Translations under genes and position numbers: made by a program | Shown: piece after piece, positions 8,279 through 16,766 of the stretch | Position numbering within the stretch: the first letter of the stretch is position 1 | How the letters are laid out: the number at the start of each line of letters is the position of its first letter | Source of the DNA: Romboutsia lituseburensis | Lineage (GTDB): Bacteria > Bacillota > Clostridia > Peptostreptococcales > Peptostreptococcaceae | DNA: 64,000 bases | Assembly: GCF_024723825.1 (NCBI RefSeq) | Contig: NZ_JANQBQ010000001.1 | Span: 1 to 64,000 of the forward strand | Direction: 5' to 3' | Notes under the pieces: model-generated | What the model was told of the DNA's origin: nothing | Database searches by the model: none | What the model saw: only the letters and a program-made list of their open reading frames with translations

Positions 8279-8960
8279 AAATATACAATACATATGCTCT
8301 AAATGTAGAGATATGACATTTATTATAAAAGACAATGAAGCATATCCTTGTGAATGTAGAGAAATGAGAGAAGCACAAGCAATACTTGAAAAAAGCGGGA
8401 TAAGTAAAGAATTTAGAAGTAAAACCTTTGATAATTTCGATTACTCACATAGTATGCAAACTATAGATGCATATAAAAAGGCAAAACAATATGTTAAAGA
8501 TTTTGAAAACATATTAGATACTAGACATAATTCTATTATGTTTATGGGGCAAGTAGGATCCGGAAAAACTCATTTATCATTAGCTATAGCCAACAAACTT
8601 ATGGAAAATCAAATTGGTGTTGTATATATGGGCTATAGAGATGTTTTAACAAGTATAAAACAAAACATTATGGATGACGTTTATTATCATAAGGTTATGA
8701 ATAGATATAAAAATGCCAAAGTACTTTTAATAGATGATTTGTTTAAAGGAAATATTACAAACAGTGATATAAATATTGTTTTTGAACTTATAAACCATAG
8801 ATATTTTAATAATTTACCTATAATTGTTAGTACGGAAAAGTCTTTTGAGGAGCTTTTAGATATTGATGAGGCTATTGGTAGCAGGTTGATTGAAATGAGT
8901 AAAAATTACTTGATAACTATAAAAGGAAAGAAATTAAATTATAGAATATATTCAAAATAA
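8142..8960 (+). CDS. DnaC-like helicase loader, AAA+ ATPase
   Basis: A 272-residue protein. After an N-terminal stretch read over the end of the DnaD-like gene comes a cysteine cluster (CSKC about 52-55, CEC about 74-76) that may bind zinc, then an AAA+ core: Walker A GQVGSGKT, Walker B VLLIDDL, and a sensor region (LPIIVSTEKSFEELLDID). This is the DnaC/DnaI class that delivers replicative helicase. Start ATG 8142 is preceded by GGGGGG, giving a long 137-base overlap. No later in-frame ATG has a comparable ribosome site, so the overlap is likely real. Confidence 0.85.
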   Translation: MENINTSIQNLNMPNHLKMRMMDFIKNQQKNNYKQQEENLKNLQNENIQYICSKCRDMTFIIKDNEAYPCECREMREAQAILEKSGISKEFRSKTFDNFDYSHSMQTIDAYKKAKQYVKDFENILDTRHNSIMFMGQVGSGKTHLSLAIANKLMENQIGVVYMGYRDVLTSIKQNIMDDVYYHKVMNRYKNAKVLLIDDLFKGNITNSDINIVFELINHRYFNNLPIIVSTEKSFEELLDIDEAIGSRLIEMSKNYLITIKGKKLNYRIYSK

Positions 8961-8992
8961 TATCTAAAAATGAAAAATAGTGTCATAAAAAG

Positions 8993-9021
8993 TTGAAAAT
9001 TGCGAATAACAAATATATAAT
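8993..9021 (+). promoter_or_regulatory. sigma-A promoter of the amidase gene
   Basis: -35 TTGAAA (8993-8998), exactly 17 bases, then -10 TATAAT (9016-9021). It gives the amidase gene its own start, independent of the phage module. Confidence 0.7.
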
Positions 9022-9059
9022 AAAAAGGAAAAAATATATACATGCAAGGGAGAGACATT

Positions 9060-9920
9060 TTGAGAAAAAGGACACTAAAGAATATAGCAATGTTATCAAT
9101 ATTATCAACTATGATAGTTTCAAATTATAATATAGCAAATGCAAGTGGCTATAAAGTAATTGTAGATCCTGGACATGGAGGCAAAGATAATGGAAGTGCG
9201 TACAGTGGACATATAGAAGATTCTATAAACCTACAAATTGCAAATAAAGTAAGCAACAAATTAAGAGCAGAAGGAATAGCTGTTGAAATGACAAGAGATG
9301 ATGATACATATGTATCATTATTAAACAGAGCAATCAAATCAAATAATTCAGATGCAGATTTATTCATATCAATACATCAAAACGCATCTGAAAATTCAAA
9401 TGCTAATGGTGTAGAAACTTATTATATGGGGAATTCAAACAAAAAGTTAGCAAAGTCTATACATAAAAATGTATTGGCAAATACTGAGGCAAAAGATAGA
9501 TATGTAAGAAAAGGAAACCTTCAAGTATTAAGAGATAATCAAAAGCCTTCTATATTATTAGAGTGTGGATTTATATCAAATAATAATGAAGGATATAATT
9601 TAAGTACAAAAGCATATCAAGAAAAAGTAGCTGATGGAGTAGTTGAAGGAATAAAAGATTATTTATATTCAAATAATTCAAGTAGCCAAGATAAAAATGA
9701 TAATAAAAATCACCATACAAATAATGATAAAGAAGTACTAAATGGTAATAAAATTGTATTAAATGATGTAAATGTTATGAGCGGTAGAGGTAACAACTTT
9801 AATACAATAGGAACTTTAGAAAAAGGTACTAAGGTTGAAGTTATAGATACTAAATTTGATTGGCATAAAATTAAATACAAAGATGGATACGCATATGTAT
9901 CTGGAGTATATGTAAAATAA
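9060..9920 (+). CDS. secreted N-acetylmuramoyl-L-alanine amidase (Amidase_3) with SH3 domain
   Basis: A 286-residue secreted protein. Residues 1-29 form a signal peptide ending ANA. Amidase_3 spans about 32-210, with zinc and catalytic residues visible in DPGHGG, HIEDSIN, SIHQNA and LLECGF. An N/D/K-rich linker leads to a C-terminal bacterial SH3 domain (about 230-286, VMSGRGNNFNTIGTL). It cleaves the amide bond between muramic acid and the stem peptide. I chose TTG 9060 because AAGGGAGAG sits 5 bases upstream; ATG 9042 in the same frame has a poorly spaced site. The signal peptide and own promoter argue for a housekeeping hydrolase, not a phage endolysin. Confidence 0.87.
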   Translation: MRKRTLKNIAMLSILSTMIVSNYNIANASGYKVIVDPGHGGKDNGSAYSGHIEDSINLQIANKVSNKLRAEGIAVEMTRDDDTYVSLLNRAIKSNNSDADLFISIHQNASENSNANGVETYYMGNSNKKLAKSIHKNVLANTEAKDRYVRKGNLQVLRDNQKPSILLECGFISNNNEGYNLSTKAYQEKVADGVVEGIKDYLYSNNSSSQDKNDNKNHHTNNDKEVLNGNKIVLNDVNVMSGRGNNFNTIGTLEKGTKVEVIDTKFDWHKIKYKDGYAYVSGVYVK

Positions 9921-9977
9921 TAAGGTAGGATATTTGTACTGAGACCCATAAGTTGGACTCTTTATGGTAATGTAAAT

Positions 9978-10016
9978 AATCACATCTTGATATTTTAAAT
10001 ATATTAAGATGTGATT
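9978..10016. terminator. bidirectional terminator
   Basis: AATCACATCTT (9978-9988) pairs perfectly with AAGATGTGATT (10006-10016), the inner bases extend the stem, and T/A-rich tails lie on both sides. It separates the convergent amidase and hydrolase genes. Confidence 0.7.
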
Positions 10017-10030
10017 ATTTATATAATTTA

Positions 10031-11020
10031 TTACAGCAACTCACTTATTATATCCTTATGTAGTTTCCATACATTAGAACCAAAATTACTTATTAGTATA
10101 ATACACGTATTTCTCTGTCTATCAAAAGATGTTAGAAAACTAACTCCTGGATCGCATCCTTGTAAATACGGAGTAAATATATCATCTGATACCTTTTTTA
10201 ACCAAATTCCATAACCATAACACTGCTCATCTACTTGTGGTGAGAGCATTTTAGAAAACATATTATCTGAAAGTATTTTTCTATTTAATAGATTTTCCCA
10301 AAACTTATCAATATCTGAAATGGTTGTAAATACACCTCCTGCTCCAGTACCTTTTACATCTATGCTATAAATATTACTATAGAATTCCTTTCTTTCATCA
10401 TCATAAATATATCCTGTAGCACAATTTGATGGTAGCCTATCAAGTTCATAATATCCTGTATTTAACATATTACAAGGATTAAATATAATATCCTCTAGAT
10501 ATTTATCGAAAGGAATATTTAAAATTTTTTCAATAATAAGACCTAAAACTACATATCCAGTATTATTATATTGGAATTTCTCCCCCCTTGGATACATCAT
10601 TGGCTTATCTATAAAAAGTGGCAATATATCTATAGAATTTCTTATTTTATAGTTAGGATAATCATTCCATAGTTCATCATAATCTTTCATAACAGATTCA
10701 TCAAAATAATCTGGAATTCCAGAAGTATGATTTAATAATTGGTGGATTGTAATTTTAGGATCAATCTCTTTTAAATCTATATCTAAAAGATTACCTATAC
10801 AATCATCAAAGGCAAGTTTTTTTTCTTCTATTAATTTTAGAATTGCAACTGCAACAAAAACTTTTCCTCCTGAAGCTATAGCAAATTTTGTATCAATTTC
10901 ATTATCTACATTATATGAAATATTTGCTAATCCAAGTGCTTTTTCTAAAATGATATTTTCACATTTTTTTATACGTATTACTCCACTAAAATCTTTATCT
11001 ATTAAATTGTTTATATTCAA
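10031..11020 (-). CDS. serine hydrolase of the beta-lactamase/PBP class C fold
   Basis: A 329-residue protein without a signal peptide. Ser50-Gly-Gly-Lys53 is the SxxK nucleophile motif, Tyr151-Asn-Asn153 is the YxN motif, and GCDPGVSFLTSF near the C-terminus takes the place of the KTG/HxG strand. The family (PF00144) includes class C beta-lactamases, D-peptidases and esterases; cytosolic members without a leader are usually esterases or peptidases of unknown substrate. The start is TTG, supported by GAGGAAGGTGA just upstream. A terminator follows. Confidence 0.85.
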   Translation of the reverse strand: MNINNLIDKDFSGVIRIKKCENIILEKALGLANISYNVDNEIDTKFAIASGGKVFVAVAILKLIEEKKLAFDDCIGNLLDIDLKEIDPKITIHQLLNHTSGIPDYFDESVMKDYDELWNDYPNYKIRNSIDILPLFIDKPMMYPRGEKFQYNNTGYVVLGLIIEKILNIPFDKYLEDIIFNPCNMLNTGYYELDRLPSNCATGYIYDDERKEFYSNIYSIDVKGTGAGGVFTTISDIDKFWENLLNRKILSDNMFSKMLSPQVDEQCYGYGIWLKKVSDDIFTPYLQGCDPGVSFLTSFDRQRNTCIILISNFGSNVWKLHKDIISELL

Positions 11021-11279
11021 TTAAATTTCACCTTCCTCGAGTTTAATATTATAAATCAAATCTCTAAGATGCTATTTATTTATATGATGTCAAAAATATC
11101 TTTAGTCCTAACTTTTTTATATGTAAATATGCTTTGAAATATTTAAATGATAAGGGTGGGAGTGGAAGTACTAAATGATATGTATTTAATACTGCTATTC
11201 TTCCTTATATATATGTGGTATTGTTATTTATATTATATATTGCAGAAATAGAAATCCTAATAACTAAGGAGGAATAATT

Positions 11280-11903
11280 ATGAAATATGAGTGGAGAAAA
11301 AAAGAAAAGGAATATTATATACCAAAAGAAAAACCACAGTTAGTAGAAATACCAGAATTTAAGTATTTCACATTAAAAGGACAAGGGAACCCAAATACAG
11401 AAGCCTTCAAAGAATGTATAGGCGTATTATACTCGTTGTCTTATGCAATCAGGATGATGCCTAAAAATGGAATAAATCCAGATGGATATTTTGAATATAC
11501 AGTATATCCTTTAGAAGGAATATGGGATTTAACAGAAGAAGGTAGATTAGAAGAAACTTTAAATAAAGACGAGCTTGTTTATAAATTAATGATTAGACAA
11601 CCTGATTTTGTAACAGAAGAAATTGTAAAAACAGCTATGGAAATAGTTAAAAAGAAGAAACCACATCCATTATTAGAAAAAGTAGAGTTTGAATCAATCA
11701 AAGAAGGTCTTTGTGTTCAAATGCTTCATGTTGGTCCATATGATGATGAACCAAGAACTTTTTCAGTTATGAAAGAGTTTTGTATTGAAAATAATCTAGA
11801 AATAAAAACTTTAGCTCATAAAGAAATTTATCTTTCAGATTTTAGAAAAGCGGAAGCTTCTAAATTAAAAACAGTTCTTAGATATTTGGTAAACTATAAA
11901 TGA
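11280..11903 (+). CDS. GyrI-like small-molecule-binding domain protein
   Basis: A 207-residue soluble protein made almost wholly of a GyrI-like/SOUL-type ligand-binding fold. Blocks such as EIPEFKYFTLKGQGNPNT, FEYTVYPLEGIWDL and GLCVQMLHVGPYDDEPRTF are typical. Stand-alone members bind or hydrolyse small toxic compounds, and others are fused to AraC/MerR regulators. Start ATG 11280 has AAGGAGG upstream. It appears monocistronic. Confidence 0.85.
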   Translation: MKYEWRKKEKEYYIPKEKPQLVEIPEFKYFTLKGQGNPNTEAFKECIGVLYSLSYAIRMMPKNGINPDGYFEYTVYPLEGIWDLTEEGRLEETLNKDELVYKLMIRQPDFVTEEIVKTAMEIVKKKKPHPLLEKVEFESIKEGLCVQMLHVGPYDDEPRTFSVMKEFCIENNLEIKTLAHKEIYLSDFRKAEASKLKTVLRYLVNYK

Positions 11904-11964
11904 TTATAACGATACGTGTTCACGAAAACATCTGTTTTAGTGGACAGTAAAAAACTATTAATTA

Positions 11965-11973
11965 TGTTATAAT
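11965..11973 (+). promoter_or_regulatory. extended -10 promoter of the microprotein pair
   Basis: TG-T-TATAAT (11965-11973) is an extended -10 box 46 bases before the GTG start of the first microprotein. No good -35 is seen. Confidence 0.45.
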
Positions 11974-12018
11974 GGGATAGATAATGTTGCAAATTAAGCA
12001 TATAAAGGGAGTGAAGCT

Positions 12019-12186
12019 GTGTCTATTACATATGAATTTTTCTTTCAAATATTAAATACTATACTATGGATATTGATTCCTATTGCTATATATGGATTTA
12101 TAAAAAAACATAGAAGAAATAAAAAATTAATAAAAAATAGAATATCTAATTTAGAGAAAAAAGTTAATAATTTAGAAAGTAGATAA
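12019..12186 (+). CDS. membrane microprotein with C-terminal coiled coil
   Basis: A 55-residue protein starting at GTG 12019 behind AAAGGGAG. One membrane helix (about 8-28, ending IAIYGFIKK) is followed by a basic stretch and an amphipathic heptad-like tail (NRISNLEKKVNNLESR). The size and design resemble small holin-like or UviB/BhlA-like proteins, but no signature confirms this. A second microprotein gene starts 29 bases later. Confidence 0.55.
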   Translation: MSITYEFFFQILNTILWILIPIAIYGFIKKHRRNKKLIKNRISNLEKKVNNLESR

Positions 12187-12215
12187 ATTTATACTATTAG
12201 CAACTAGGGGGAAAT

Positions 12216-12332
12216 ATGGAGTTTAAGCCACTAATAGGGATATCATGGAGCAATATAATAATATTTAGTTTAATTATAATTGGAGTTTGTTATATTGGTA
12301 TAAAGTTTATAAAAAATATATTTAAAAGATAG
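12216..12332 (+). CDS. membrane microprotein, single TM
   Basis: A 38-residue protein at ATG 12216 with a strong AGGGGGA ribosome site. One hydrophobic helix (about 13-30) ends in the basic tail KFIKNIFKR. It forms a two-gene unit with the preceding microprotein and ends in a strong terminator, so it is likely a real gene. A decayed look-alike is at about 19068-19128. Function unknown. Confidence 0.55.
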   Translation: MEFKPLIGISWSNIIIFSLIIIGVCYIGIKFIKNIFKR

Positions 12333-12333
12333 T

Positions 12334-12358
12334 AAAGTATCTCTAATTGAGATACTTT
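12334..12358 (+). terminator. intrinsic terminator of the microprotein pair
   Basis: A perfect 10-bp stem, AAAGTATCTC (12334-12343) with GAGATACTTT (12349-12358), a 5-base loop, then ATTTGT. Confidence 0.75.
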
Positions 12359-12467
12359 ATTTGTGCTCAATAAAACATATATTTTTATTAATACATTTAA
12401 CTAACTTAATAATAAACGTTTAAATATTTACAATATAATTTAAAATGCCCATAAAATTAAGTCAATA

Positions 12468-13325
12468 TTATTTTGACAATGTAACAACTATAAGTTCAGG
12501 TTTATTAAATATTCTCAATGGAATAATACTGTTTCCTAAACCTCTGCTAATAACCATAGATGTATTATTATTTGAGTGAATACCTTCTGTTAGTTTAGGG
12601 AAAAAACCTTGGTCTGGAGCAACTAATCCACCTATAAACGGAAGCCTAAATTGACCTCCATGAGCATGTCCAGAGAAAATTAAGTTTACACTACTATTTG
12701 AATATATATCAAATAATTCTGGCCTATGAGAAAGTAATATTTTAAAGTTAGTACTACCTTTAGTTAACTTGTTTAACAAGTTCTTAGTTTCAATATTGCT
12801 ATCATATTCTAACAAATTAGATTTTATAAATGAAGTATCAGCCAATCCTATTATATCGATTGAATCACTACTATTAAAAAACTTAATTTTTTTATTATCT
12901 AAAACTACAACTCCACTGTTTTCTAACTCAGATTTAAGGTCTTCATATGAACCAGACCAAGCCTCATGATTTCCAGAAATATAATAGATTGGTGCAATAT
13001 TAATTGCTTTATTTATTAATTCCATTGAAGTATTAATATTTGTGTTATTTGAATCAATTAAATCTCCTGTAACAACTATTATATCTGGATTTATTTTTTC
13101 TATTTTTGCTAATATTTTATTTTGCTTACTTCCAAATTCTTTGTTATGAAGGTCTGATATTTGTAAAATTTTACACCCTTTAAATGTTTCTGGAATAGTA
13201 TCACTTTTAAATACTATTTGACTTATAGTTATAGAGTTATTTTGCCATCTAAAAAAAGTAAATAACCCAATACTAACACTAGCTATAAATAATATAATTT
13301 TTCTTTTCTTTGCTTTAAACATCAT
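12468..13325 (-). CDS. membrane-anchored calcineurin-like metallophosphoesterase (YkuE-type)
   Basis: A 285-residue protein with an N-terminal membrane helix (about 9-26) and a phosphoesterase domain. The five metal-binding blocks are present in order: ISDLHN, VTGDLID, SGNHEAW, LSHRPE and FSGHAHGGQFR. YkuE-type members are extracytoplasmic or membrane-attached hydrolases, and some act on UDP-diacylglucosamine-like or lipid substrates. The substrate here is unknown. It is convergent with the microprotein pair. Confidence 0.88.
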   Translation of the reverse strand: MMFKAKKRKIILFIASVSIGLFTFFRWQNNSITISQIVFKSDTIPETFKGCKILQISDLHNKEFGSKQNKILAKIEKINPDIIVVTGDLIDSNNTNINTSMELINKAINIAPIYYISGNHEAWSGSYEDLKSELENSGVVVLDNKKIKFFNSSDSIDIIGLADTSFIKSNLLEYDSNIETKNLLNKLTKGSTNFKILLSHRPELFDIYSNSSVNLIFSGHAHGGQFRLPFIGGLVAPDQGFFPKLTEGIHSNNNTSMVISRGLGNSIIPLRIFNKPELIVVTLSK

Positions 13326-13469
13326 ATTTTCTCCAATTTATATTTATAGTAATTTTAATACTCCTTTAATTGTTGTATCTAAAAAAGGTATTATACTATG
13401 AATAAGCACATTCTTGTATTTTTATTTTATGAAATTTTAGATTTATAATCAATTTAATTTTATTTTTTG

Positions 13470-13487
13470 TTGAGATAAGTATAGGAA
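13470..13487 (+). repeat. 18-bp direct repeat, copy 1
   Basis: TTGAGATAAGTATAGGAA, identical to the copy at 14980-14997, with further weaker similarity on the 3' side. The two copies flank the M50-like gene and the YvrJ-DUF2922-DUF1659 cluster. Confidence 0.7.
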
Positions 13488-13559
13488 ATTTTATATATTT
13501 AAAAAAGTAATTATATATTTTGTATAAAGTTAATATAATTACTTTCAAGGGGGGATTTT

Positions 13560-14057
13560 ATGTATTTTATAGATTTTATAATATACCCATTAGTTTATAT
13601 TATTTTTATGCCTTTACTAACTCTACTCCACGAGTTAGGCCATACTATTCCAGCATTGATATTTACAAAAGGAGAAGTAATTATTAACATAGGAAATTCT
13701 AATTTAAATAAGACAATAAAACTAAATAGATTGGTAATTAATCTAAATGGATATAAGTCTTTACTAGATGTGTCTTATGGCTATGTAAATTTGACACCAA
13801 TAGATAATAGAATTAAGTTGATTTTTATGATTTTAGGAGGTCCATTGACAACACTATTAATTTCAATCTCGCTATATATTTATCTAATAAATTCAAGCTT
13901 ACCATATGTTTTAATGTTATCATTAAATGGGTTGTTTTTATTTAGTGCATTTGAATTTTTAATAACTATTTTACCTATAAAGTATTCTTTTAGACCTTAC
14001 GTTGGTTGTACAAGTGATGGTTATAAAATATTACAGTATTTAAAAAGTAGTAATTAA
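13560..14057 (+). CDS. M50-like (site-2-protease) membrane metalloprotease
   Basis: A 165-residue membrane protein. HELGH at 24-28 lies in the first hydrophobic segment, as in M50 proteases, a GGPLTTLL segment near 101-108 matches the second conserved region, and CTSDGYKIL near the C-terminus stands in for the LDGG-type third ligand motif. Four hydrophobic segments. It is shorter than SpoIVFB/RseP. M50 relatives cleave transmembrane signal proteins; the substrate is unknown. Ribosome site AGGGGGG precedes ATG 13560. Confidence 0.75.
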   Translation: MYFIDFIIYPLVYIIFMPLLTLLHELGHTIPALIFTKGEVIINIGNSNLNKTIKLNRLVINLNGYKSLLDVSYGYVNLTPIDNRIKLIFMILGGPLTTLLISISLYIYLINSSLPYVLMLSLNGLFLFSAFEFLITILPIKYSFRPYVGCTSDGYKILQYLKSSN

Positions 14058-14185
14058 AGTAGAGCAGTAGCACTCTGTTTTAATATTTGAAAAACATATA
14101 TTTTTATGATTATACTTAACAAGTAAAATGAGTTAATTAATTATAATAATTTAAAGAATATAAAAAGTATTTAGCCTTATAAAAA

Positions 14186-14224
14186 CACCCCAATTATTAG
14201 ATTTTTTGTCCAATAATTGGGGTG
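14186..14224 (-). terminator. strong terminator of the DUF1659-DUF2922-YvrJ operon
   Basis: A perfect 13-bp stem, CACCCCAATTATT (14186-14198) with AATAATTGGGGTG (14212-14224). Read on the minus strand it is followed by TTTTTATAA. Confidence 0.8.
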
Positions 14225-14241
14225 ACGTACATTATCCTACC

Positions 14242-14394
14242 TTATTTTATATTTAATATGTTTTTAGATAATTCATTGATACTATCTGTTAAATTAGCTA
14301 GCTTTCCTTCTATCCTAACTAATAAATACATAGAAAGAGCTATTGGAAAACCCATATTAGTTATGATTGTTTGTAAATTACCATCAATAATCAT
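14242..14394 (-). CDS. YvrJ-family small membrane protein
   Basis: A 50-residue protein. Residues about 10-26 (TNMGFPIALSMYLLVRIEG) form the single membrane helix ending in the VRIE/GKL signature of YvrJ proteins, followed by an amphipathic tail (LTDSINELSKNIL). It follows the DUF2922 stop by 8 bases, the standard DUF1659-DUF2922-YvrJ order of Firmicutes. The function of the trio is unknown. Confidence 0.75.
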   Translation of the reverse strand: MIIDGNLQTIITNMGFPIALSMYLLVRIEGKLANLTDSINELSKNILNIK

Positions 14395-14402
14395 CACTTA
14401 GA

Positions 14403-14630
14403 TTATAATCCTAAATCATAATCAGTAGTTCCAGTTTCTACTATTTTAGCATCAACACATGAAACCAAATCATCACCATTTGCTGTAAATATATTTTTAG
14501 CTAATATGTTTTCCATAGCAGTTTTTATTTCACTTTCATTTAAATTTTCTCTAGGATTATCAACTGATATAGCAACTTTTTTTCCTAGTACTGTTTTAAA
14601 GTTCATAACTAATTTCTTTTTTATTTCCAT
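14403..14630 (-). CDS. DUF2922 family protein
   Basis: A 75-residue protein. KKKLVMNFKTVLGKKVAISV and the ending VETGTTDYDLGL are typical of DUF2922. I start it at ATG 14630 because the five Gs that begin the longer reading (ATG 14645) look like the ribosome site itself. It lies between DUF1659 and YvrJ. A decayed copy of its 3' end occurs at 17879-17940. Function unknown. Confidence 0.82.
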   Translation of the reverse strand: MEIKKKLVMNFKTVLGKKVAISVDNPRENLNESEIKTAMENILAKNIFTANGDDLVSCVDAKIVETGTTDYDLGL

Positions 14631-14727
14631 AATAAATACCCCCATTTTTTAATTAAAGTAAATTTTATACAAATACATATCATTTAGATATATAGTTGGT
14701 GTAAATCATAGTTTCATTGATCTTATT

Positions 14728-14949
14728 TTATGCTGATAGTGTTGTGTTGTCTATCTTTGCTACTTCTAATAATGTGTAGCGTTGTAGAGCTGATAATATT
14801 TCTCCTACTGCATAAACCTCATCATTTGATGCTGATGATTTCAAGTTTGAGTAAGTTTTTGTTTTTACCTTTGCTTTTCCTGTTAATTCATCTGTTCCTA
14901 TTTGGAATTTTAGTTTTAATCCTGATGGATTCTTAGTAGCTATTGCCAT
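14728..14949 (-). CDS. DUF1659 family protein
   Basis: A 73-residue protein with the family pattern GLKLKFQIGTDELTGKAKVK, then TYSNLKSSASNDEVY and a C-terminal RYTLLEVAKIDNTTL. First gene of the trio, with a full AAGGAGG site before the start. No membrane segment or catalytic motif. Confidence 0.82.
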   Translation of the reverse strand: MAIATKNPSGLKLKFQIGTDELTGKAKVKTKTYSNLKSSASNDEVYAVGEILSALQRYTLLEVAKIDNTTLSA

Positions 14950-14979
14950 GTTTGTACCTCCTTAAGTTTTATTTGTTTC

Positions 14980-14997
14980 TTGAGATAAGTATAGGAA
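14980..14997 (+). repeat. 18-bp direct repeat, copy 2
   Basis: Identical over 18 bases to 13470-13487; it lies just upstream of the DUF1659 gene on its promoter side. The AT-rich 3' flanks also resemble each other. Confidence 0.7.
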
Positions 14998-15143
14998 GTT
15001 TATAAGATATGTTATATTAAAATTATTTAGGAAATAATTTTATATATTAAGGTAGTAATTATAGAGTGATTTATAGATATGTTAATTAAATTGCGGTGTA
15101 GTGAAGTAACATCAACTTATTTTTTTAGGTACAAAAAAATAAA

Positions 15144-15171
15144 TGCCTATCAACTGTTACATCGGTAGGCA
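15144..15171 (-). terminator. terminator of GntR-ABC cassette 1
   Basis: TGCCTATC (15144-15151) pairs with GGTAGGCA (15164-15171). On the minus strand it is followed by TTTATTTTTTTG, just downstream of the permease gene. Confidence 0.7.
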
Positions 15172-15240
15172 CTTTGTTATTAAGATTTTATTCGATTTTC
15201 TTGTTTTGGCTTGATATGATGGTGTGCTAATAATAATAAA

Positions 15241-15897
15241 TTAAAATTCTTTTCGCTTATATATAGAAAGAGAGATAAAATAAGAAGATATAAACATTGC
15301 CACACTAATAGCAATACAAGATATTCTATAAATTATATTTGCATTGTTTAGATTAATCAAGTATGGTGTTAAAATTACACTTCCACCATTAAATAAAAAT
15401 AGGGTAATTGCAACGGAAATAAGTAGCATTATCTCTGATTTATCTGATCCAAATTTTAATACTAATGGATACAAAAATGCTGGAACTAAAAGAGCAAATA
15501 TAATTCCAAAACTGTATCCATAGCCTATTCTTTCTAGGTTCATTGGTTGAGCTGAAATAACAGATAATAACACTACAGTAAGTGTGGCAAGTAAAATTCC
15601 TATAAAAGAAAAAATTAGGAAGGAAATGTATCTTGCCATTACAATATCACGTATTTTTACTGGTAAAGTTCTTTCATATTTGCTCCAGTTTGAAGTGTTA
15701 TCCTTTTGAAGCGCAGTGCTAGTTAAACCTGTAAAAGCGCCTATTTGTCCAAGTATCAATATTGCTAAAAAGCTGTCATTGTTAGAAAATTGCACTGCTC
15801 CAATTATGACTGCAAAATTTACAATAATGCAAAAAGCTATTGTCCATTTTAAAGCACTGCCAACTGAATAGAAATTATTTCTTATTAAACCTTTCAT
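15241..15897 (-). CDS. ABC-2 type permease (ABC2_membrane_5-like), cassette 1
   Basis: A 218-residue protein with six hydrophobic segments and no cleavable signal. NWSKYERTLPVKIRDIVMAR in the first cytoplasmic loop is the characteristic block of the ABC2_membrane_5 permeases found in PSM-exporter-like (PmtB) cassettes. It overlaps the ATPase gene by 4 bases, so translation is coupled. Likely exports a peptide or membrane-active compound; substrate unknown. Confidence 0.82.
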   Translation of the reverse strand: MKGLIRNNFYSVGSALKWTIAFCIIVNFAVIIGAVQFSNNDSFLAILILGQIGAFTGLTSTALQKDNTSNWSKYERTLPVKIRDIVMARYISFLIFSFIGILLATLTVVLLSVISAQPMNLERIGYGYSFGIIFALLVPAFLYPLVLKFGSDKSEIMLLISVAITLFLFNGGSVILTPYLINLNNANIIYRISCIAISVAMFISSYFISLSIYKRKEF

Positions 15898-16763
15898 TTT
15901 GTTTGTTCTCCTTTTGTAATAAGTAGTAAAATTTCATCAATGCTTGTTACATCTAAAGTAACATTTGGATATTTTTTTGAAAAACTAATTTTATCCGAAA
16001 TTAAAACCTCAATCTGTAAGCCTCTTTGTCTGTAAGAAACATATTCAGATTTTTCAAGTTTATCAAAATCATTTTGTTTCATACGGGCAATACCATAATC
16101 ATAAATTAAAGTATCTTTACTTTCTGTTAAAATAATTTTACCATCATCAATAACCGCAATATAATCAGCAATTTTTTCAAGGTCACTGGATATATGAGAT
16201 GATATTAAAATAGAGTTATTCTCATCTTCCACAAAATCTAAAAATGTATCCAGAATTTCTTCTCTTACAACCGGGTCAAGACCGGCTGTAGCTTCATCTA
16301 AAATTAGAAAGTGAGCTTTATGAGAAAGAGCAATACTGATTGATAATTTCATAGTCATACCACGAGAAAATGTTTTTATCTTTTTATCACTCGGAATTTT
16401 GAATTTTTCAAGATAAGAAAAAAATAAATCTTTATCCCAATTTGTATAGATGTCTGACAAAATCTTTTCCACATTCTTTGCCGTTAAATCTTCGTGAAAA
16501 TTAACTGTATCGAACACAACACCGATGTCTTCTTTAATATAAGTGACATCATCAGTCATATCGCAACCAAAAAATTTTACTGTTCCACTATCTTTTTTAA
16601 TAATATTTAAAATTGAATTGATTGTGGTGCTTTTTCCAGCACCATTTTTTCCCACAAACCCCAAAATGGAGCCTTTAGGAATACTAAAAGTTATATTATC
16701 TAATTTGAAATCCGTATTTTCATAAACCTTACAAAGATTTTCAACTTTTAAAGCGTAATCCAT
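15894..16763 (-). CDS. ABC transporter ATPase, cassette 1
   Basis: A 289-residue ATPase. Walker A GKNGAGKST (38-46), signature FSRGMTMKLS, Walker B FLILDEATAGLD, then SSHISSDLEKIADY with the switch histidine. The extra C-terminal 70 residues are usual for export-type ABC proteins with ABC-2 permeases. It lies between GntR (3 bases upstream) and the permease. Base use looks richer in G and C than its surroundings. Confidence 0.9.
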   Translation of the reverse strand: MDYALKVENLCKVYENTDFKLDNITFSIPKGSILGFVGKNGAGKSTTINSILNIIKKDSGTVKFFGCDMTDDVTYIKEDIGVVFDTVNFHEDLTAKNVEKILSDIYTNWDKDLFFSYLEKFKIPSDKKIKTFSRGMTMKLSISIALSHKAHFLILDEATAGLDPVVREEILDTFLDFVEDENNSILISSHISSDLEKIADYIAVIDDGKIILTESKDTLIYDYGIARMKQNDFDKLEKSEYVSYRQRGLQIEVLISDKISFSKKYPNVTLDVTSIDEILLLITKGEQTK

Positions 16764-16766
16764 TTA

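Noticed and set aside
9042-9059. ATG 9042 as the start of the amidase
   Set aside because: Its ribosome site is badly spaced, whereas TTG 9060 has AAGGGAGAG at a good distance and starts exactly at a normal signal peptide; not excluded.
15082-15105. A possible seventh copy of the 24-bp dyad promoter (TTAA...GTGAA followed by GTAACATCAAC)
   Set aside because: The right half and flank fit, but the left half and the -10 box do not; it may be a decayed copy but is too weak to list.
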